DNA of 64,000 nucleotides from Streptomyces sp. ISL-1. GTDB lineage: Bacteria; Actinomycetota; Actinomycetes; Streptomycetales; Streptomycetaceae. A program made the translations under genes and the position numbers. Of this stretch, positions 32,277-44,060 are shown piece by piece. The stretch spans positions 20,797 through 84,796 of the forward strand of contig NZ_JAGGOI010000012.1 in NCBI RefSeq assembly GCF_018614585.1. Direction: 5' to 3'. The notes under the pieces were generated by a model. That model searched no databases. It saw nothing but the letters and a program-made list of their open reading frames with translations, and had not been told where the DNA came from. How positions within the stretch are numbered: position 1 is the stretch's first letter; every line of letters begins with the position of its first letter.

Positions 32277-33116
32277 TCAGTTCGCGAACTGAAGGTGCCT
32301 CACGGCCCGCCAGCGCTCCACCAGACGCGCGTACGCCTCGCCCGCGCCCTCGCCGTCCCCGGCCTGCAGCGCCGCGATCCCAGCGGCCAGATCCGCCGCC
32401 GAGCGGTCCTCGGCGAGCTGGGGTCCCGTGAGGGCGTGCACCAGGCCGCCGTAATCGAGCTCGACCAGGGAGCGCGGATGGAACTCCTCCAGCCAGCGCC
32501 CCACGTCCACAAGGCCCTCGGTCAGCTGTCCCTCGTCGATCGTCTCTCTCAGCGTCTTCAGGGCGCGCGCCACCCGCCGCCTGGCCTGCACCATGGGCGT
32601 CCGGTAGCGCAGCACGGACGCCGCGGGCCCGGCCGGCTCGTACTCCCGCTCGGCGTCCGAGAAAAGCACGAACCAGCGCACCGGCACCTGCCAGAGGGCC
32701 GTACGGATCCAGGGGCGCGCGTCCGGGTTGCGCTCGCGCCACTGCTGGTAGTCCGCGGCCGCCTGCCCGCGCACCACCGGCGGCAGCACCGCGTCCAGGA
32801 GCGCGGCGGGAAGCTGCTCCGACAGCTCCTCCAGCGCCAGCCAGCCGCGCAGCCTGGTGCGCCACGGGCAGACGCACACCACGCCGTCCACCTCCGTGAC
32901 AAAGGCGTCGCCGCTCTCGTGGACCGGCACCGGGACCGGCGGGGTGGGCAGCAAATCGGCCAGCGAGCGCCGCAGTTCGTCCTGTGCGGTGGGGGTGTGC
33001 TCCCGGCCGGCGTAGCGGGCCCAGTGGCGCCGCTCCGGCTCGGGAAAGGCCGCCAGCGGCTCGTAGACCCGCAGGTAGGCCGCGTACGGGATGAGGACGG
33101 AGGACAACGCTGGCAT
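32277..33116 (-). CDS. Conserved hypothetical protein between bldC and vdh
   Basis: A 279-aa soluble product: YAAYLRVYEPLAAFPEPERRHW near the start, CVCPWRTRLRGWLALEELSE in the middle, and a helical C-terminal half rich in charged residues. No signal peptide or catalytic signature. It is conserved at this place in Streptomyces genomes (as I recall), which suggests a core but unstudied role. Confidence 0.8.
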   Translation of the reverse strand: MPALSSVLIPYAAYLRVYEPLAAFPEPERRHWARYAGREHTPTAQDELRRSLADLLPTPPVPVPVHESGDAFVTEVDGVVCVCPWRTRLRGWLALEELSEQLPAALLDAVLPPVVRGQAAADYQQWRERNPDARPWIRTALWQVPVRWFVLFSDAEREYEPAGPAASVLRYRTPMVQARRRVARALKTLRETIDEGQLTEGLVDVGRWLEEFHPRSLVELDYGGLVHALTGPQLAEDRSAADLAAGIAALQAGDGEGAGEAYARLVERWRAVRHLQFAN

Positions 33117-33303
33117 GCCGCGAATCCTTCCACGCCGGTACTCCGCCAGGGGGTGATCCTCGGCACTGGGTCGGATCTACGCGCGCGTAGGACTTACCCT
33201 CGTGCCGAAACTTAAAGCTTCCCCACCCCTTCCCCTGCCACAAGCGACGGGGAGACCCGAAGGAAGCCCTACCTCCGCCGCTTCGTACTTGGGAGTCACC
33301 ACC

Positions 33304-34386
33304 GTGACCGATGTGACCGACGGCGTCCTGCACACCCTGTTCCGATCGGACCAGGGCGGACACGAGCAGGTCGTGCTGTGCCAGGACCGCGCCTCTGGCC
33401 TGAGGGCCGTCATCGCCATCCACTCGACCGCCCTGGGCCCGGCCCTGGGCGGCACCCGTTTCTACCCGTACGCCACCGAGGAAGAGGCCGTCGCGGACGC
33501 GCTGAACCTGTCCCGGGGGATGTCGTACAAGAACGCCATGGCCGGCCTCGACCACGGCGGCGGCAAGGCAGTGATCATCGGCGACCCGGAGATGATCAAG
33601 ACGGAGGAGCTGCTGCTCGCCTACGGCCGGTTCGTGGACTCGCTCGGTGGCCGCTACGTGACGGCCTGCGACGTCGGCACGTACGTCGCGGACATGGACG
33701 TCGTGGCCCGCGGGACGCGCTGGGCCACCGGCCGCTCCCCCGAGAACGGCGGCGCCGGCGACTCGTCGGTCCTCACGGCGTACGGCGTCTTCCAGGGCAT
33801 GCGGGCCTCGGCCCAGCACCTGTGGGGCGACCCGACGCTGCGCGGCCGCAAGGTCGGCGTCGCGGGCGTCGGCAAGGTCGGGCACCACCTGGTCGACCAC
33901 CTCAGGCAGGATGGCGCCGAGGTCGTGATCACGGATGTGCGCGAGGAGTCCGTACGCCGGATTCTCGACAGGCACCCGCAGGTCACAGCAGTGGCGGACA
34001 CGGACGCCCTGATCCGTACCGAGGGCCTGGACGTCTACGCGCCATGCGCGCTCGGCGGCGCGCTGAGCGACGCCTCCGTGCCCGTGCTCACCGCGAAGGT
34101 GGTGTGCGGCGCGGCCAACAACCAGCTCGCGCACCCGGGCGTCGAGAAGGACATCGCGGACCGCGGGATCCTGTACGCCCCCGACTATGTGGTGAACGCC
34201 GGCGGAGTCATCCAGGTCGCCGACGAGCTGCACGGCTTCGACTTCGACCGCTGCAAGGCGAAGGCATCGAAGATCTTCGACACCACGCTGGCAATATTCG
34301 CACGTGCGAAGGAAGACGGGATTCCGCCGGCCGCGGCGGCTGACCGGATCGCCGAGCAGCGAATGGCGGAGGCCCGCGGCCACTGA
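33304..34386 (+). CDS. vdh: Valine (branched-chain amino acid) dehydrogenase
   Basis: A 360-aa product from GTG 33304, chosen because GGGAG lies 8 nt upstream and the family N-terminus begins here. The catalytic segment [14 protein letters not shown]...[20 protein letters not shown] contains both active-site Lys residues of the Glu/Leu/Phe/Val dehydrogenase family. The NAD-binding site is [17 protein letters not shown]. In Streptomyces the enzyme deaminates valine, leucine and isoleucine, feeding acyl-CoA precursors for polyketides. Confidence 0.95.
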   Translation: MTDVTDGVLHTLFRSDQGGHEQVVLCQDRASGLRAVIAIHSTALGPALGGTRFYPYATEEEAVADALNLSRGMSYKNAMAGLDHGGGKAVIIGDPEMIKTEELLLAYGRFVDSLGGRYVTACDVGTYVADMDVVARGTRWATGRSPENGGAGDSSVLTAYGVFQGMRASAQHLWGDPTLRGRKVGVAGVGKVGHHLVDHLRQDGAEVVITDVREESVRRILDRHPQVTAVADTDALIRTEGLDVYAPCALGGALSDASVPVLTAKVVCGAANNQLAHPGVEKDIADRGILYAPDYVVNAGGVIQVADELHGFDFDRCKAKASKIFDTTLAIFARAKEDGIPPAAAADRIAEQRMAEARGH

Positions 34387-34401
34387 CGAGGCAGGCTCTG
34401 G

Positions 34402-34440
34402 CCCGCCGACTGGGAGACAAGACTCACCCCGGTCGGCGGG
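34402..34440 (+). terminator. vdh terminator
   Basis: CCCGCCGAC and GTCGGCGGG form a 9-bp stem around 21 nt, 15 nt after vdh. Confidence 0.7.
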
Positions 34441-34663
34441 TCGACTGCCGAGAAGAGGTTAAAATCGCAGCTGACCAGCGAGGACGGGACTCCTCGCGGG
34501 TTCTGCGAAGTGGCGCGTCATGCGGGCGGCGTACCGTATGGCCGCGGAAGCAGGTACCGTTGAAGTCCTACGGACCGGTCTCTCCATGGAGAGCCCGTTC
34601 TGAATCATGAACGCGTGTCAAGACTCTGGGGCCGTCGAGCCCCGTCACCGAGGGGGTCGAGCC

Positions 34664-34915
34664 ATGGGGCGCGGCCGGGCCAAGGCCAAGCAGACGAAGG
34701 TCGCCCGCCAGCTGAAGTACAACAGCGGCGGGACTGACCTGTCGCGTCTGGCCAATGAGCTGGGCGCATCGCCTTCGAGTCAACCACCGAACGCTGAGCC
34801 GTTCGAGGATGACGACGAGGAAGATGACCCGTACGCACAGTACGCGGAGCTGTACAACGACGACGATGACGAGGACGACGAGTCCGGTCCGTCGTCACAG
34901 CGCCGCGGCGCTTGA
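34664..34915 (+). CDS. DUF3073 protein
   Basis: An 83-aa product from ATG 34664 with GAGGGGG upstream. The basic head MGRGRAKAKQTKVARQLKY is followed by a polar linker and a very acidic tail (FEDDDEEDDPYAQY, NDDDDEDDES). This head/tail layout is DUF3073, found across actinobacteria. It might bind nucleic acid or ribosomes through the basic head. Function unknown. Confidence 0.9.
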   Translation: MGRGRAKAKQTKVARQLKYNSGGTDLSRLANELGASPSSQPPNAEPFEDDDEEDDPYAQYAELYNDDDDEDDESGPSSQRRGA

Positions 34916-34947
34916 CGTACGTACACCTCAAAAAGCGTTGCCACGTG

Positions 34948-34979
34948 ACCCGGTCAGGGGCGTTCGCCCCGGACCGGGT
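34948..34979. terminator. Shared terminator between convergent genes
   Basis: ACCCGGTC and GACCGGGT arms with an inner GGGGC/GCCCC stem form one long hairpin between the ends of the DUF3073 gene and purM. Confidence 0.85.
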
Positions 34980-34999
34980 TTCGCGCTGCCCCTGGGGGC

Positions 35000-36070
35000 T
35001 CAGTTCGCGTAGTCCCCGGTCAGGGTCGCACCGCCGGTGTGCTCGCCGCGCTCGGTGACCTCACCGGCGACCCAGGCGTCGACGCCGCGGTCCGCGAGCG
35101 TGGTCAGCGCCGCGTCCACCGACTCCTCGGGGACGACGGCGATCATGCCGACGCCCATGTTGAGGGTCTTCTCCAGCTCGAGACGCTCGACCTGGCCGGC
35201 CTTGCCGACGAGGTCGAAGACCGCGCCGGGGGTCCAGGTCGAACGGTCAACAACCGCATGCAGATTGTCCGGAATGACCCGGGCGAGGTTATTGGCAAGA
35301 CCGCCGCCGGTGATGTGGCTGAAACCGTGCACCTCGGTGGTTCGGGTGAGCGCGAGGCAGTCAAGCGAGTAGATCTTGGTGGGCTCGAGCAGTTCCTCGC
35401 CGAGGGTGCGCCCGAACTCCGCCACCTGCTCGTCCAGCGCCATGTTCGCGCGGTCGAAGAGCACGTGCCGTACGAGCGAGTACCCGTTGGAGTGAAGGCC
35501 GGAGGACGCCATGGCGATCACCGAGTCACCCTTACGGATACGATCCGCGCCCAGCAGCCGGTCGGCCTCGACCACGCCCGTGCCGGCGCCGGCGACATCG
35601 AAGTCGTCCTCACCCAGGAGCCCGGGGTGCTCGGCGGTCTCGCCGCCGACCAGCGCGCAGCCGGCCAGCACACAGCCCTCGGCGATGCCCTTGACGATGG
35701 CGGCGACGCGCTCCGGGTGGACCTTGCCGACGCAGATGTAATCCGTCATGAAGAGCGGCTCGGCGCCGCAGACGACGAGGTCGTCGACGACCATGCCCAC
35801 GAGGTCGTGGCCGATCGTGTCGTACACGCCCATCCGGCGGGCGAGGTCGACCTTCGTGCCGACGCCGTCCGTTGCCGAGGCCAGCAGCGGGCGCTCGTAA
35901 CGCTTGAGGGCGGAGGCGTCGAAGAGACCGGCGAAGCCGCCGAGGCCGCCGAGGACCTCGGGGCGCTGCGTCTTCTTCACCCACTCCTTCATCAGCTCGA
36001 CAGCGCGGTCGCCCGCCTCGATGTCGACACCTGCGGACGCGTAGCTGGCACCGGTGGACTCAGCAGACAT
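35000..36070 (-). CDS. purM: Phosphoribosylformylglycinamidine cyclo-ligase (AIR synthetase)
   Basis: A 356-aa product from ATG 36070; a TTG two codons earlier is possible. Conserved segments: SYASAGVDIEAGDRAV, ATDGVGTKVDLA, VDDLVVCGAEPLFMTDYI, LVGGETAEHPG and FSHITGGGLANNLARVIP. It converts FGAM to AIR with ATP, step 5 of purine synthesis. It is 33 nt downstream of purF on the same strand, so both are probably one operon. Confidence 0.98.
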   Translation of the reverse strand: MSAESTGASYASAGVDIEAGDRAVELMKEWVKKTQRPEVLGGLGGFAGLFDASALKRYERPLLASATDGVGTKVDLARRMGVYDTIGHDLVGMVVDDLVVCGAEPLFMTDYICVGKVHPERVAAIVKGIAEGCVLAGCALVGGETAEHPGLLGEDDFDVAGAGTGVVEADRLLGADRIRKGDSVIAMASSGLHSNGYSLVRHVLFDRANMALDEQVAEFGRTLGEELLEPTKIYSLDCLALTRTTEVHGFSHITGGGLANNLARVIPDNLHAVVDRSTWTPGAVFDLVGKAGQVERLELEKTLNMGVGMIAVVPEESVDAALTTLADRGVDAWVAGEVTERGEHTGGATLTGDYAN

Positions 36071-36103
36071 GGCCAAGAACTTTCGTGTCGTAAAACGGGG
36101 GCG

Positions 36104-37621
36104 TTACGGGCGACGGAGCGCGTCGGCGGCATCGGTGCCGCCCGCCAGCTCGGTCTCCAGAAGCTGCTTGCCGAGCAGTTGGGGATCGGGCAGATCCATC
36201 GGGTATTCGCCGTCGAAGCAGGCGCGGCAGAGATTCGGCTTGGCGATGGTGGTCGCCTCGATCATCCCGTCGAGGGAGATGTACGAGAGGGAGTCGGCGC
36301 CCAGCGAGGCGCCGATCTCCTCGATCGTCATGCCGTTACCGATCAGCTCGGCGCGGGTCGCGAAGTCTATGCCGAAGAAGCAGGGCCACTTCACAGGCGG
36401 GGACGAGATCCGGATGTGGACCTCGGCGGCGCCGGCCTCGCGGAGCATCTTGACCAGGGCGCGCTGGGTGTTGCCGCGAACGATCGAGTCGTCCACGACG
36501 ACCAGGCGCTTGCCCCGGATGACTTCCTTGAGGGGGTTCAGCTTGAGGCGGATGCCGAGCTGGCGGATGGTCTGGGAGGGCTGGATGAAGGTGCGGCCGA
36601 CATAGGCGTTCTTCACCAGACCCGAGCCGTAGGGGATCCCGCTGGCTTCGGCGTAGCCGATGGCGGCGGGGGTGCCGGACTCCGGCGTCGCTATGACCAG
36701 ATCCGCGTCGGCCGGGGCTTCCCTGGCGAGCGTGCGGCCCATCTCCACACGGGAGAGATAGACGTTCCGCCCGGCGATGTCGGTGTCGGGGCGCGCGAGG
36801 TAGACGTACTCGAAGACACAGCCCTTGGGCTTCGCTTCCGCGAAGCGGGAGGTGCGGATGCCGTTCTCGTCGATGGCGATGAGCTCGCCCGGCTCGATCT
36901 CGCGGACGAAACTGGCGCCGCAGATGTCGAGCGCGGCGGACTCGCTCGCGACGACCCAGCCGCGCTCGAGGCGGCCCAGGACGAGCGGGCGGATGCCCTG
37001 CGGGTCGCGGGCCGCGTACAGGGTGCTCTCGTCCATGAAGACCAGCGAGAACGCGCCCATGACGTCCGGGAGCACCTTGGCCGCGGCGGCCTCTACGGTG
37101 AGCGGCTTGCCGTCGTCGTCGACCTGGCCCGCGAGGAGCGCGGTGATCAGATCGGTGTCGTTGGTGGCGGCGACCTGGGTGGCGCGGCCGCTCTCCTTGG
37201 GGAGGGCGGCGACCATCTCGGCGAGCTCGGCGGTGTTGACCAGGTTTCCGTTGTGGCCGAGCGCGATGGAGCCGTGGGCAGTGGCCCGGAAGGTCGGCTG
37301 TGCGTTCTCCCACACGGAGGCGCCCGTGGTCGAGTAGCGGGCGTGACCGACCGCGATGTGGCCCCGGAGGGAGCCCAGAGAGGTTTCGTCGAAGACCTGG
37401 GAGACCAGGCCCATGTCCTTGAATACGAGGATCTGGGAGCCGTTGCTCACCGCGATTCCCGCGGATTCCTGGCCTCGATGTTGGAGGGCGTATAGCCCGA
37501 AGTAAGAGAGCTTCGCGACCTCTTCGCCCGGGGCCCAGACACCGAAGACGCCGCAAGCGTCCTGGGGGCCTTTCTCACCGGGGAGAAGGTCGTGGTTGAG
37601 TCGTCCGTCACCACGTGGCAC
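36104..37621 (-). CDS. purF: Amidophosphoribosyltransferase
   Basis: A 505-aa product from GTG 37621 (VPRGDGRLNHDLLPGEKGPQDA), with a propeptide before the catalytic Cys of CGVFGVW. The N-terminal glutaminase shows LYALQHRGQESAGIA and HNGNLVN; the PRPP-binding loop is VVVDDSIVRGNTQRALV. The enzyme performs the first committed step of purine synthesis. The FeS-type Cys pattern at the C-terminus is present (LCRACFDGEYP). Confidence 0.98.
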   Translation of the reverse strand: MPRGDGRLNHDLLPGEKGPQDACGVFGVWAPGEEVAKLSYFGLYALQHRGQESAGIAVSNGSQILVFKDMGLVSQVFDETSLGSLRGHIAVGHARYSTTGASVWENAQPTFRATAHGSIALGHNGNLVNTAELAEMVAALPKESGRATQVAATNDTDLITALLAGQVDDDGKPLTVEAAAAKVLPDVMGAFSLVFMDESTLYAARDPQGIRPLVLGRLERGWVVASESAALDICGASFVREIEPGELIAIDENGIRTSRFAEAKPKGCVFEYVYLARPDTDIAGRNVYLSRVEMGRTLAREAPADADLVIATPESGTPAAIGYAEASGIPYGSGLVKNAYVGRTFIQPSQTIRQLGIRLKLNPLKEVIRGKRLVVVDDSIVRGNTQRALVKMLREAGAAEVHIRISSPPVKWPCFFGIDFATRAELIGNGMTIEEIGASLGADSLSYISLDGMIEATTIAKPNLCRACFDGEYPMDLPDPQLLGKQLLETELAGGTDAADALRRP

Positions 37622-37933
37622 GGAACCGAGTGTAGGCGAGATCGACCACTGGTCCGAATTGGGGATGCGGGGGCAGGGTCGGCGCAGGTGTGGGCGGGGC
37701 TTCGAGCGGGCGCTGGGCCTGCGGATCGGCACCTGGATCGGCGTCCGGATCGGCGTCCACACTGCGGGACGATCGTTGGCAGGTACACGACCTTGAGCCG
37801 ATCCACCGGTCGGGCAGGACCGATTGCTACGGGCCGCGCCCGCCTGCGTACCGACGCCGGGCTGCTCCCGACCTCTGGGACCTCTGGGACCTCCGGCCTC
37901 CTGCCCTCCGGTCTGCCCTCCGATCCCGCCTGA
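37622..37933. other. Intergenic region upstream of purF, with short tandem repeats
   Basis: 312 nt between purF and the lipoprotein gene. Two patches of imperfect tandem repeats occur: GGATCGGC-type units at about 37732-37757 and GACCTCTGG-type units at about 37869-37897. It should contain the purF promoter. I see no gene and no obvious riboswitch. Confidence 0.5.
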
Positions 37934-38746
37934 TCACTTCGCAGGCGCCGCCGTCGCGGCCAGTCCCTTGCCGTCCGCCGCGGTGAGGGTCAGGCCGCGG
38001 TGCTGCAGTTTGTACGTCACCTTGCCTTCGAGGACCTTGAGCAGGTGGTTCTCCAGCGTCATCGCCGTGCCCGTGCACACCTTCCGCGTGGTGGCGAGGC
38101 GGTCGAAGGTGATCGTGGAACCGGAGATCTTCGCCGTGCTGGTGAAGGTGTTGCAGCCTAGGTTGCCGCGTACGGAACCGTCCTTGCCGAGAATCAGAAA
38201 CGCGTTCTTCTCAGTGCCGGCGGGCGGCGAGGAAGCGGTCCCGCCCGATAGGAGGGAGTTCACGGCCCACTTCGTGCCGACCAGCGGCGCCGGGCGCTCC
38301 GAGGTGAGGGCGATGGAGTCGCCCTTCTCGGTGGTCAGCGTGAGCTTCTCGTCGACAATCTTCGCCTTGAGCTTGCCGGAGAAGGCCGCCCGCAGCGCGT
38401 CCTCGAAACCCTGGATGTCCTTGGCGCAGGCCATCTCGGTCATCTCGCCGGGGCCCACCGTGATCGTGTCGCCGTCGACCTTGACGTCCGCGCCGAAGTG
38501 GTTGCAGCCGTAGTTGCCCTGGGCGCGGCCCTTGCTGGTGATCTCGACGTGCGCTCCGGCCGGGGCCGCGGACTTCTTGCCGTCGACGGTCACGCTGTCG
38601 ACGGACCAGTGGACGCCCGTGACGGGCAGATCGGTGGTGACCGATCCGTCGCCGCCGGCACCGGATCCGGAACCCGATTCCGTGCCGCAGGCGGCCAGGG
38701 CGAGGAGAGCCAGGGCGGTGACAGGAATGCTCAGCTGGTTACGCAT
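37934..38746 (-). CDS. META-domain (HslJ-like) lipoprotein
   Basis: A 270-aa product from ATG 38746 (MRNQLSIPVTALALLALAACG), a type II signal peptide with lipobox LAAC. Two META domains follow: VHWSVDSV...GNYGCNHFGAD and TKWAVNSLL...RGNLGCNTFTS. META/HslJ domains occur in heat-shock and secreted proteins; the role is unclear. It should be attached to the outer face of the membrane. Confidence 0.85.
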   Translation of the reverse strand: MRNQLSIPVTALALLALAACGTESGSGSGAGGDGSVTTDLPVTGVHWSVDSVTVDGKKSAAPAGAHVEITSKGRAQGNYGCNHFGADVKVDGDTITVGPGEMTEMACAKDIQGFEDALRAAFSGKLKAKIVDEKLTLTTEKGDSIALTSERPAPLVGTKWAVNSLLSGGTASSPPAGTEKNAFLILGKDGSVRGNLGCNTFTSTAKISGSTITFDRLATTRKVCTGTAMTLENHLLKVLEGKVTYKLQHRGLTLTAADGKGLAATAAPAK

Positions 38747-38818
38747 ACCGATGGGACGGAGGTGGATGAGCTCTGGTTCCCCCGGCTCCCCAGGATTCAC
38801 CCGGCCGGAACAGCGCCG

Positions 38819-39610
38819 TCAGCCCAGGATCGGGAGCAGCCCCGAAAGGTCGGCGCGCTCGCCGCTGGCGCTGACCTTCGCCGCGTCGAGGGCCTCGGCC
38901 CATCCCGTACGCCCGGTGGCGAGACGGATCCAGGTCAGCGGGTCGGTCTCGACGACATTGGGCGGGGTGCCACGGGTGTGCCGCGGCCCCTCGACGCACT
39001 GCACGACGGCGAACGGCGGCACCCGCACCTCGACCGACCCACCGGGCGCCTTCACCGCGAGGGCGTCGGCGAGCAGCCGGGTGCAGGCCGCGAGCGCCTG
39101 CCGGTCGTACGGGATGTCGAGGCCGGTCGCCTCGCTCAGGTCATCGGTGTGCACGACGAGTTCGACGGTGCGGGTGACCAGATAGTCGCCGAGCCGCATC
39201 GCGCCTACGCGGGTGCCGACCAGCCGGTCGCCGGAGGCTGTGGGCGGCAACTCGGCGAGCCGGGCGGCGGTTCGCGCGTACAACTCCGACGGATGTGCAC
39301 CGGCCGCGATCTCCTTGGTGTCGTCGGAGATGCGCCCGGCGTGCGCGGCCGTCGCGAACGGCCAGTCCAGCAGCTCGACTTCGAGCACGGCCGGCGCGGG
39401 CTGCTCGAGAGCCCGGCCGACCGCGCCGACCGCCATCGCGATGTGCCCGGCCAGATCGCGCACGGTCCAGTCACCGAGCCGGGTGGGCCGGGCGAACTGC
39501 TCGGGCGTGAGGCTGCCCACCGCCTGCCGTACGTTCTCGAACTGGGCGAGTACAGCGGTACGGATCTTGGCGGGGTCGTAGGCGCGGGTGCGCTTCTTGG
39601 ACGGTGGCAT
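38819..39610 (-). CDS. Maleylpyruvate isomerase-fold (MDMPI) protein
   Basis: A 263-aa product from ATG 39610. The N-terminal DinB-like four-helix bundle (LTPEQFARPTRLGDWTVRDLAGHIAMA) and later LVTRTVELVVHTDDL supply the three-His pattern of the maleylpyruvate isomerase/mycothiol-dependent family. The C-terminal third (GSVEVRVPP...WIRLATGRTGW) is an SCP2-like sterol-carrier fold. Many such actinobacterial proteins use mycothiol; the substrate here is unknown. Confidence 0.8.
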   Translation of the reverse strand: MPPSKKRTRAYDPAKIRTAVLAQFENVRQAVGSLTPEQFARPTRLGDWTVRDLAGHIAMAVGAVGRALEQPAPAVLEVELLDWPFATAAHAGRISDDTKEIAAGAHPSELYARTAARLAELPPTASGDRLVGTRVGAMRLGDYLVTRTVELVVHTDDLSEATGLDIPYDRQALAACTRLLADALAVKAPGGSVEVRVPPFAVVQCVEGPRHTRGTPPNVVETDPLTWIRLATGRTGWAEALDAAKVSASGERADLSGLLPILG

Positions 39611-39796
39611 GGGAGCGACATTAAGGGTTGGGTACGACAGCGGGCCCGGGTAGGACAGCGGCCGCAGTCGGCCTACGGCTGTCAGGCGGGCAGCACCGTA
39701 ATTGCGCAATCTCGCGCAGGGGGAACCGGCGGAGCCCCCACCCCGGGAGGGGCAGGGGCTCAGCAGGCATTGCGTGAGACGCCGGGTCGGCGGACG

Positions 39797-42042
<2,246 letters not shown>

Positions 42043-42046
<4 letters not shown>

Positions 42047-42723
42047 ACGGAGACCAGCTTCTTCAGGATCGAGGTGAAGAATCCGAGGCCGTCGGTACGG
42101 CCCGTACCGATCAGCGGCTCGACGGCGTGCTCGGGGTGCGGCATCAGGCCGACGACATTCCCCGCGGCATTGCTGATGCCGGCGATGTCGCGGAGCGAGC
42201 CGTTCGGATTGAAGTCGAGATAACGGAAGGCGACCCGGCCCTCGGCCTCGAGCTCGTCGAGCGTGCGCTCGTCGGCGACGTACCGCCCGTCCATGTTCTT
42301 GAGCGGGATCCGGATCTCCTGGCCGGCGGAGTAGTCCGCGGTCCAGGCCGTTTCGCTCGTCTCCACTCGCAGCTTCTGCTCACGGCAGATGAAGTGCAGA
42401 TGGTTGTTCTGGAGCATGGCGCCCGGCAGCAGATGCGACTCGGTGAGGATCTGGAAGCCGTTGCAGATGCCGAGAACCGGCATACCGGCCTTCGCCTGGT
42501 CGATGATCGTTTCCATCACCGGCGAGAACCGGGAGATGGCTCCGGCGCGCAGGTAGTCGCCGTAGGAGAAACCTCCGGCGAGAACCACGGCGTCGACCTG
42601 CTTGAGGTCCTTGTCGCGGTGCCAGAGCGAGACCGGCTCGGCGCCCGCGAGACGTACGGCGCGCAGGCTGTCCCGGTCGTCGAGCGTGCCGGGGAATGTG
42701 ACGACTCCGATACGAGAGGTCAC
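42043..42723 (-). CDS. purQ: FGAM synthase glutaminase subunit PurQ
   Basis: A 226-aa class I glutamine amidotransferase. The nucleophile Cys lies in [26 protein letters not shown] forms the oxyanion strand, and the catalytic His-Glu is in MPHPEHAVE. It overlaps purS and purL by 4 nt each, giving translational coupling for stoichiometric subunits. Confidence 0.98.
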
Positions 42724-42965
42724 GACTCCACCTTCACGACGAAGTCCTCGATGACGGTGTTGGCGAGGAACGTTTCGGCCATCTCATGGATGCGGGCGAG
42801 GGCGGCGTCGTCGACCGGCCCCTCCACCTCCAGCTCGAAGCGCTTTCCCTGACGTACGTCCGCGATCCCGTCGAATCCGAGGCGCGGCAGTGCTCGCTGC
42901 ACCGCTTGTCCCTGGGGGTCGAGGATCTCGGGCTTGAGCATGACGTCGACTACGACGCGTGCCAC
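42720..42965 (-). CDS. purS: FGAM synthase subunit PurS
   Basis: An 81-aa product. I prefer GTG 42965 ([20 protein letters not shown]) since GGGAG lies 6 nt upstream; a GTG two codons earlier overlaps that site. The dimeric ferredoxin-like PurS bridges PurL and PurQ. First gene of the purSQL operon. Confidence 0.95.
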   Translation of the reverse strand: MARVVVDVMLKPEILDPQGQAVQRALPRLGFDGIADVRQGKRFELEVEGPVDDAALARIHEMAETFLANTVIEDFVVKVES

Positions 42966-43258
42966 GGGCACTCCCGGTGGTGTGTTGCGAGGGCGGTTCC
43001 ATCAGCGTACCCGCCCGAAAAATCTACGCGGGTAGATATCGGGAGAACTCGCAGCGAAAATCCGGGGAAAATATCCCCCGACCCATTGCCCTGGGACACG
43101 CGCATGTAATTGGCTGGGCTTCACAATGCACTGCCCCTCGCTGTACAAAGGAATACAGAGGAAAGCAGCATTGCCCCTCAGCATCCGCAAAGTCGGTATC
43201 GCCGCACGTCACAAGAGCATCAGAACCGGCGTGATACCGCAGGAAAGGACCGATATCC

Positions 43259-43594
43259 GTGGCTCAGCGAGTAGTGGTCACGCTCTCCGACGACATGGAC
43301 GGCGGAGAAGCGGCGGAAACGGTCGCGTTCGCCGTGGACGGGAAGTCGTACGAGATCGACCTCAATCCCTCCAATGCAAAGAAACTGCGCAAGGCCCTGG
43401 CCCCGTACGTGGCGGCCGGCCGGAAGCAGTCAAATGCCGGGAAGCATGACAAGTCCCGCGTCACCTACCGGCACACCTCGCTCGAGCCCGCCCCCGCGGC
43501 CGTGCGGGCCTGGGCGCAGTCCAACAAGATGGACGTGCCGGCCCGCGGCCGGATCCCCAAGCGGGTCTACGAGGCCTTCCGCCAAGCCAGTTGA
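43259..43594 (+). CDS. lsrL: Lsr2-family nucleoid-associated protein
   Basis: A 111-aa product from GTG 43259. The N-terminal dimerisation domain begins MAQRVVVTLSDDMDGGEAAETV; the C-terminal AT-hook-like domain contains RGRIPKRVYEAF. Lsr2 proteins bridge AT-rich DNA and silence foreign genes. Streptomyces have two, and the one beside purS is LsrL. The assignment to the paralogue rests on context. Its 290-nt upstream region is AT-rich. Confidence 0.93.
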   Translation: MAQRVVVTLSDDMDGGEAAETVAFAVDGKSYEIDLNPSNAKKLRKALAPYVAAGRKQSNAGKHDKSRVTYRHTSLEPAPAAVRAWAQSNKMDVPARGRIPKRVYEAFRQAS

Positions 43595-43694
43595 GGGGCG
43601 CGGGCGGATCAGAGTTGCGCTGCACCCCTGACGGTCGGCTAGAGTCTGGGGCACGCCGAGGGGCGCGGCCGCAAGGCCCCACCTCACGCAGCGT

Positions 43695-43766
43695 GCGGGT
43701 GTAGTTCAGTAGTAGAACATCCCCCTTCCAGGGGGAAGGCGCAGTGTGCAATTCCTGTCACCCGCT
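43695..43766 (+). tRNA. tRNA-Gly (TCC)
   Basis: Acceptor GCGGGTG/CACCCGC, anticodon loop CTTCCAG, a five-C stem before it, and T-arm TGCAATTCC. A slightly unusual T-loop (GCAATTC), as in other Streptomyces glyT genes. Confidence 0.93.
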
Positions 43767-43847
43767 CTGCATCGCTTTACCTGTCCACTGATGTCGATCA
43801 GGTAGAGTGGTGGACGCACCGCCCGGTGAGAGCTGAGCGGAAGCAAT

Positions 43848-43920
43848 GCGGACGTGGCTCAGTTGGTAGAGCATCACCTTGCCAAGGTGAGGGTCGCGAG
43901 TTCGAATCTCGTCGTCCGCT
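43848..43920 (+). tRNA. tRNA-Gly (GCC), copy 1
   Basis: Acceptor GCGGACG/CGTCCGC, anticodon loop TTGCCAA, T-arm AGTTCGAATCT. Followed after 7 nt by a perfect hairpin. A near-identical gene lies at 47609. Confidence 0.95.
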
Positions 43921-43927
43921 CAGAGAT

Positions 43928-43958
43928 GAAGGCCCCGGTCGATTCGACCGGGGCCTTC
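43928..43958 (+). terminator. Hairpin after tRNA-Gly copy 1
   Basis: GAAGGCCCCGGTCGA pairs with TCGACCGGGGCCTTC. Almost the same terminator follows the other tRNA-Gly (GCC). Confidence 0.9.
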
Positions 43959-44060
43959 GTCGTATGCGCTCGACCAGTGTGTGCCCGGATGACATTTGTC
44001 ATCGGGGCCCGGTGACAGCACGCACTGCCCCTCGCTCCCGGTCGGCGGAAACCTTGAATC

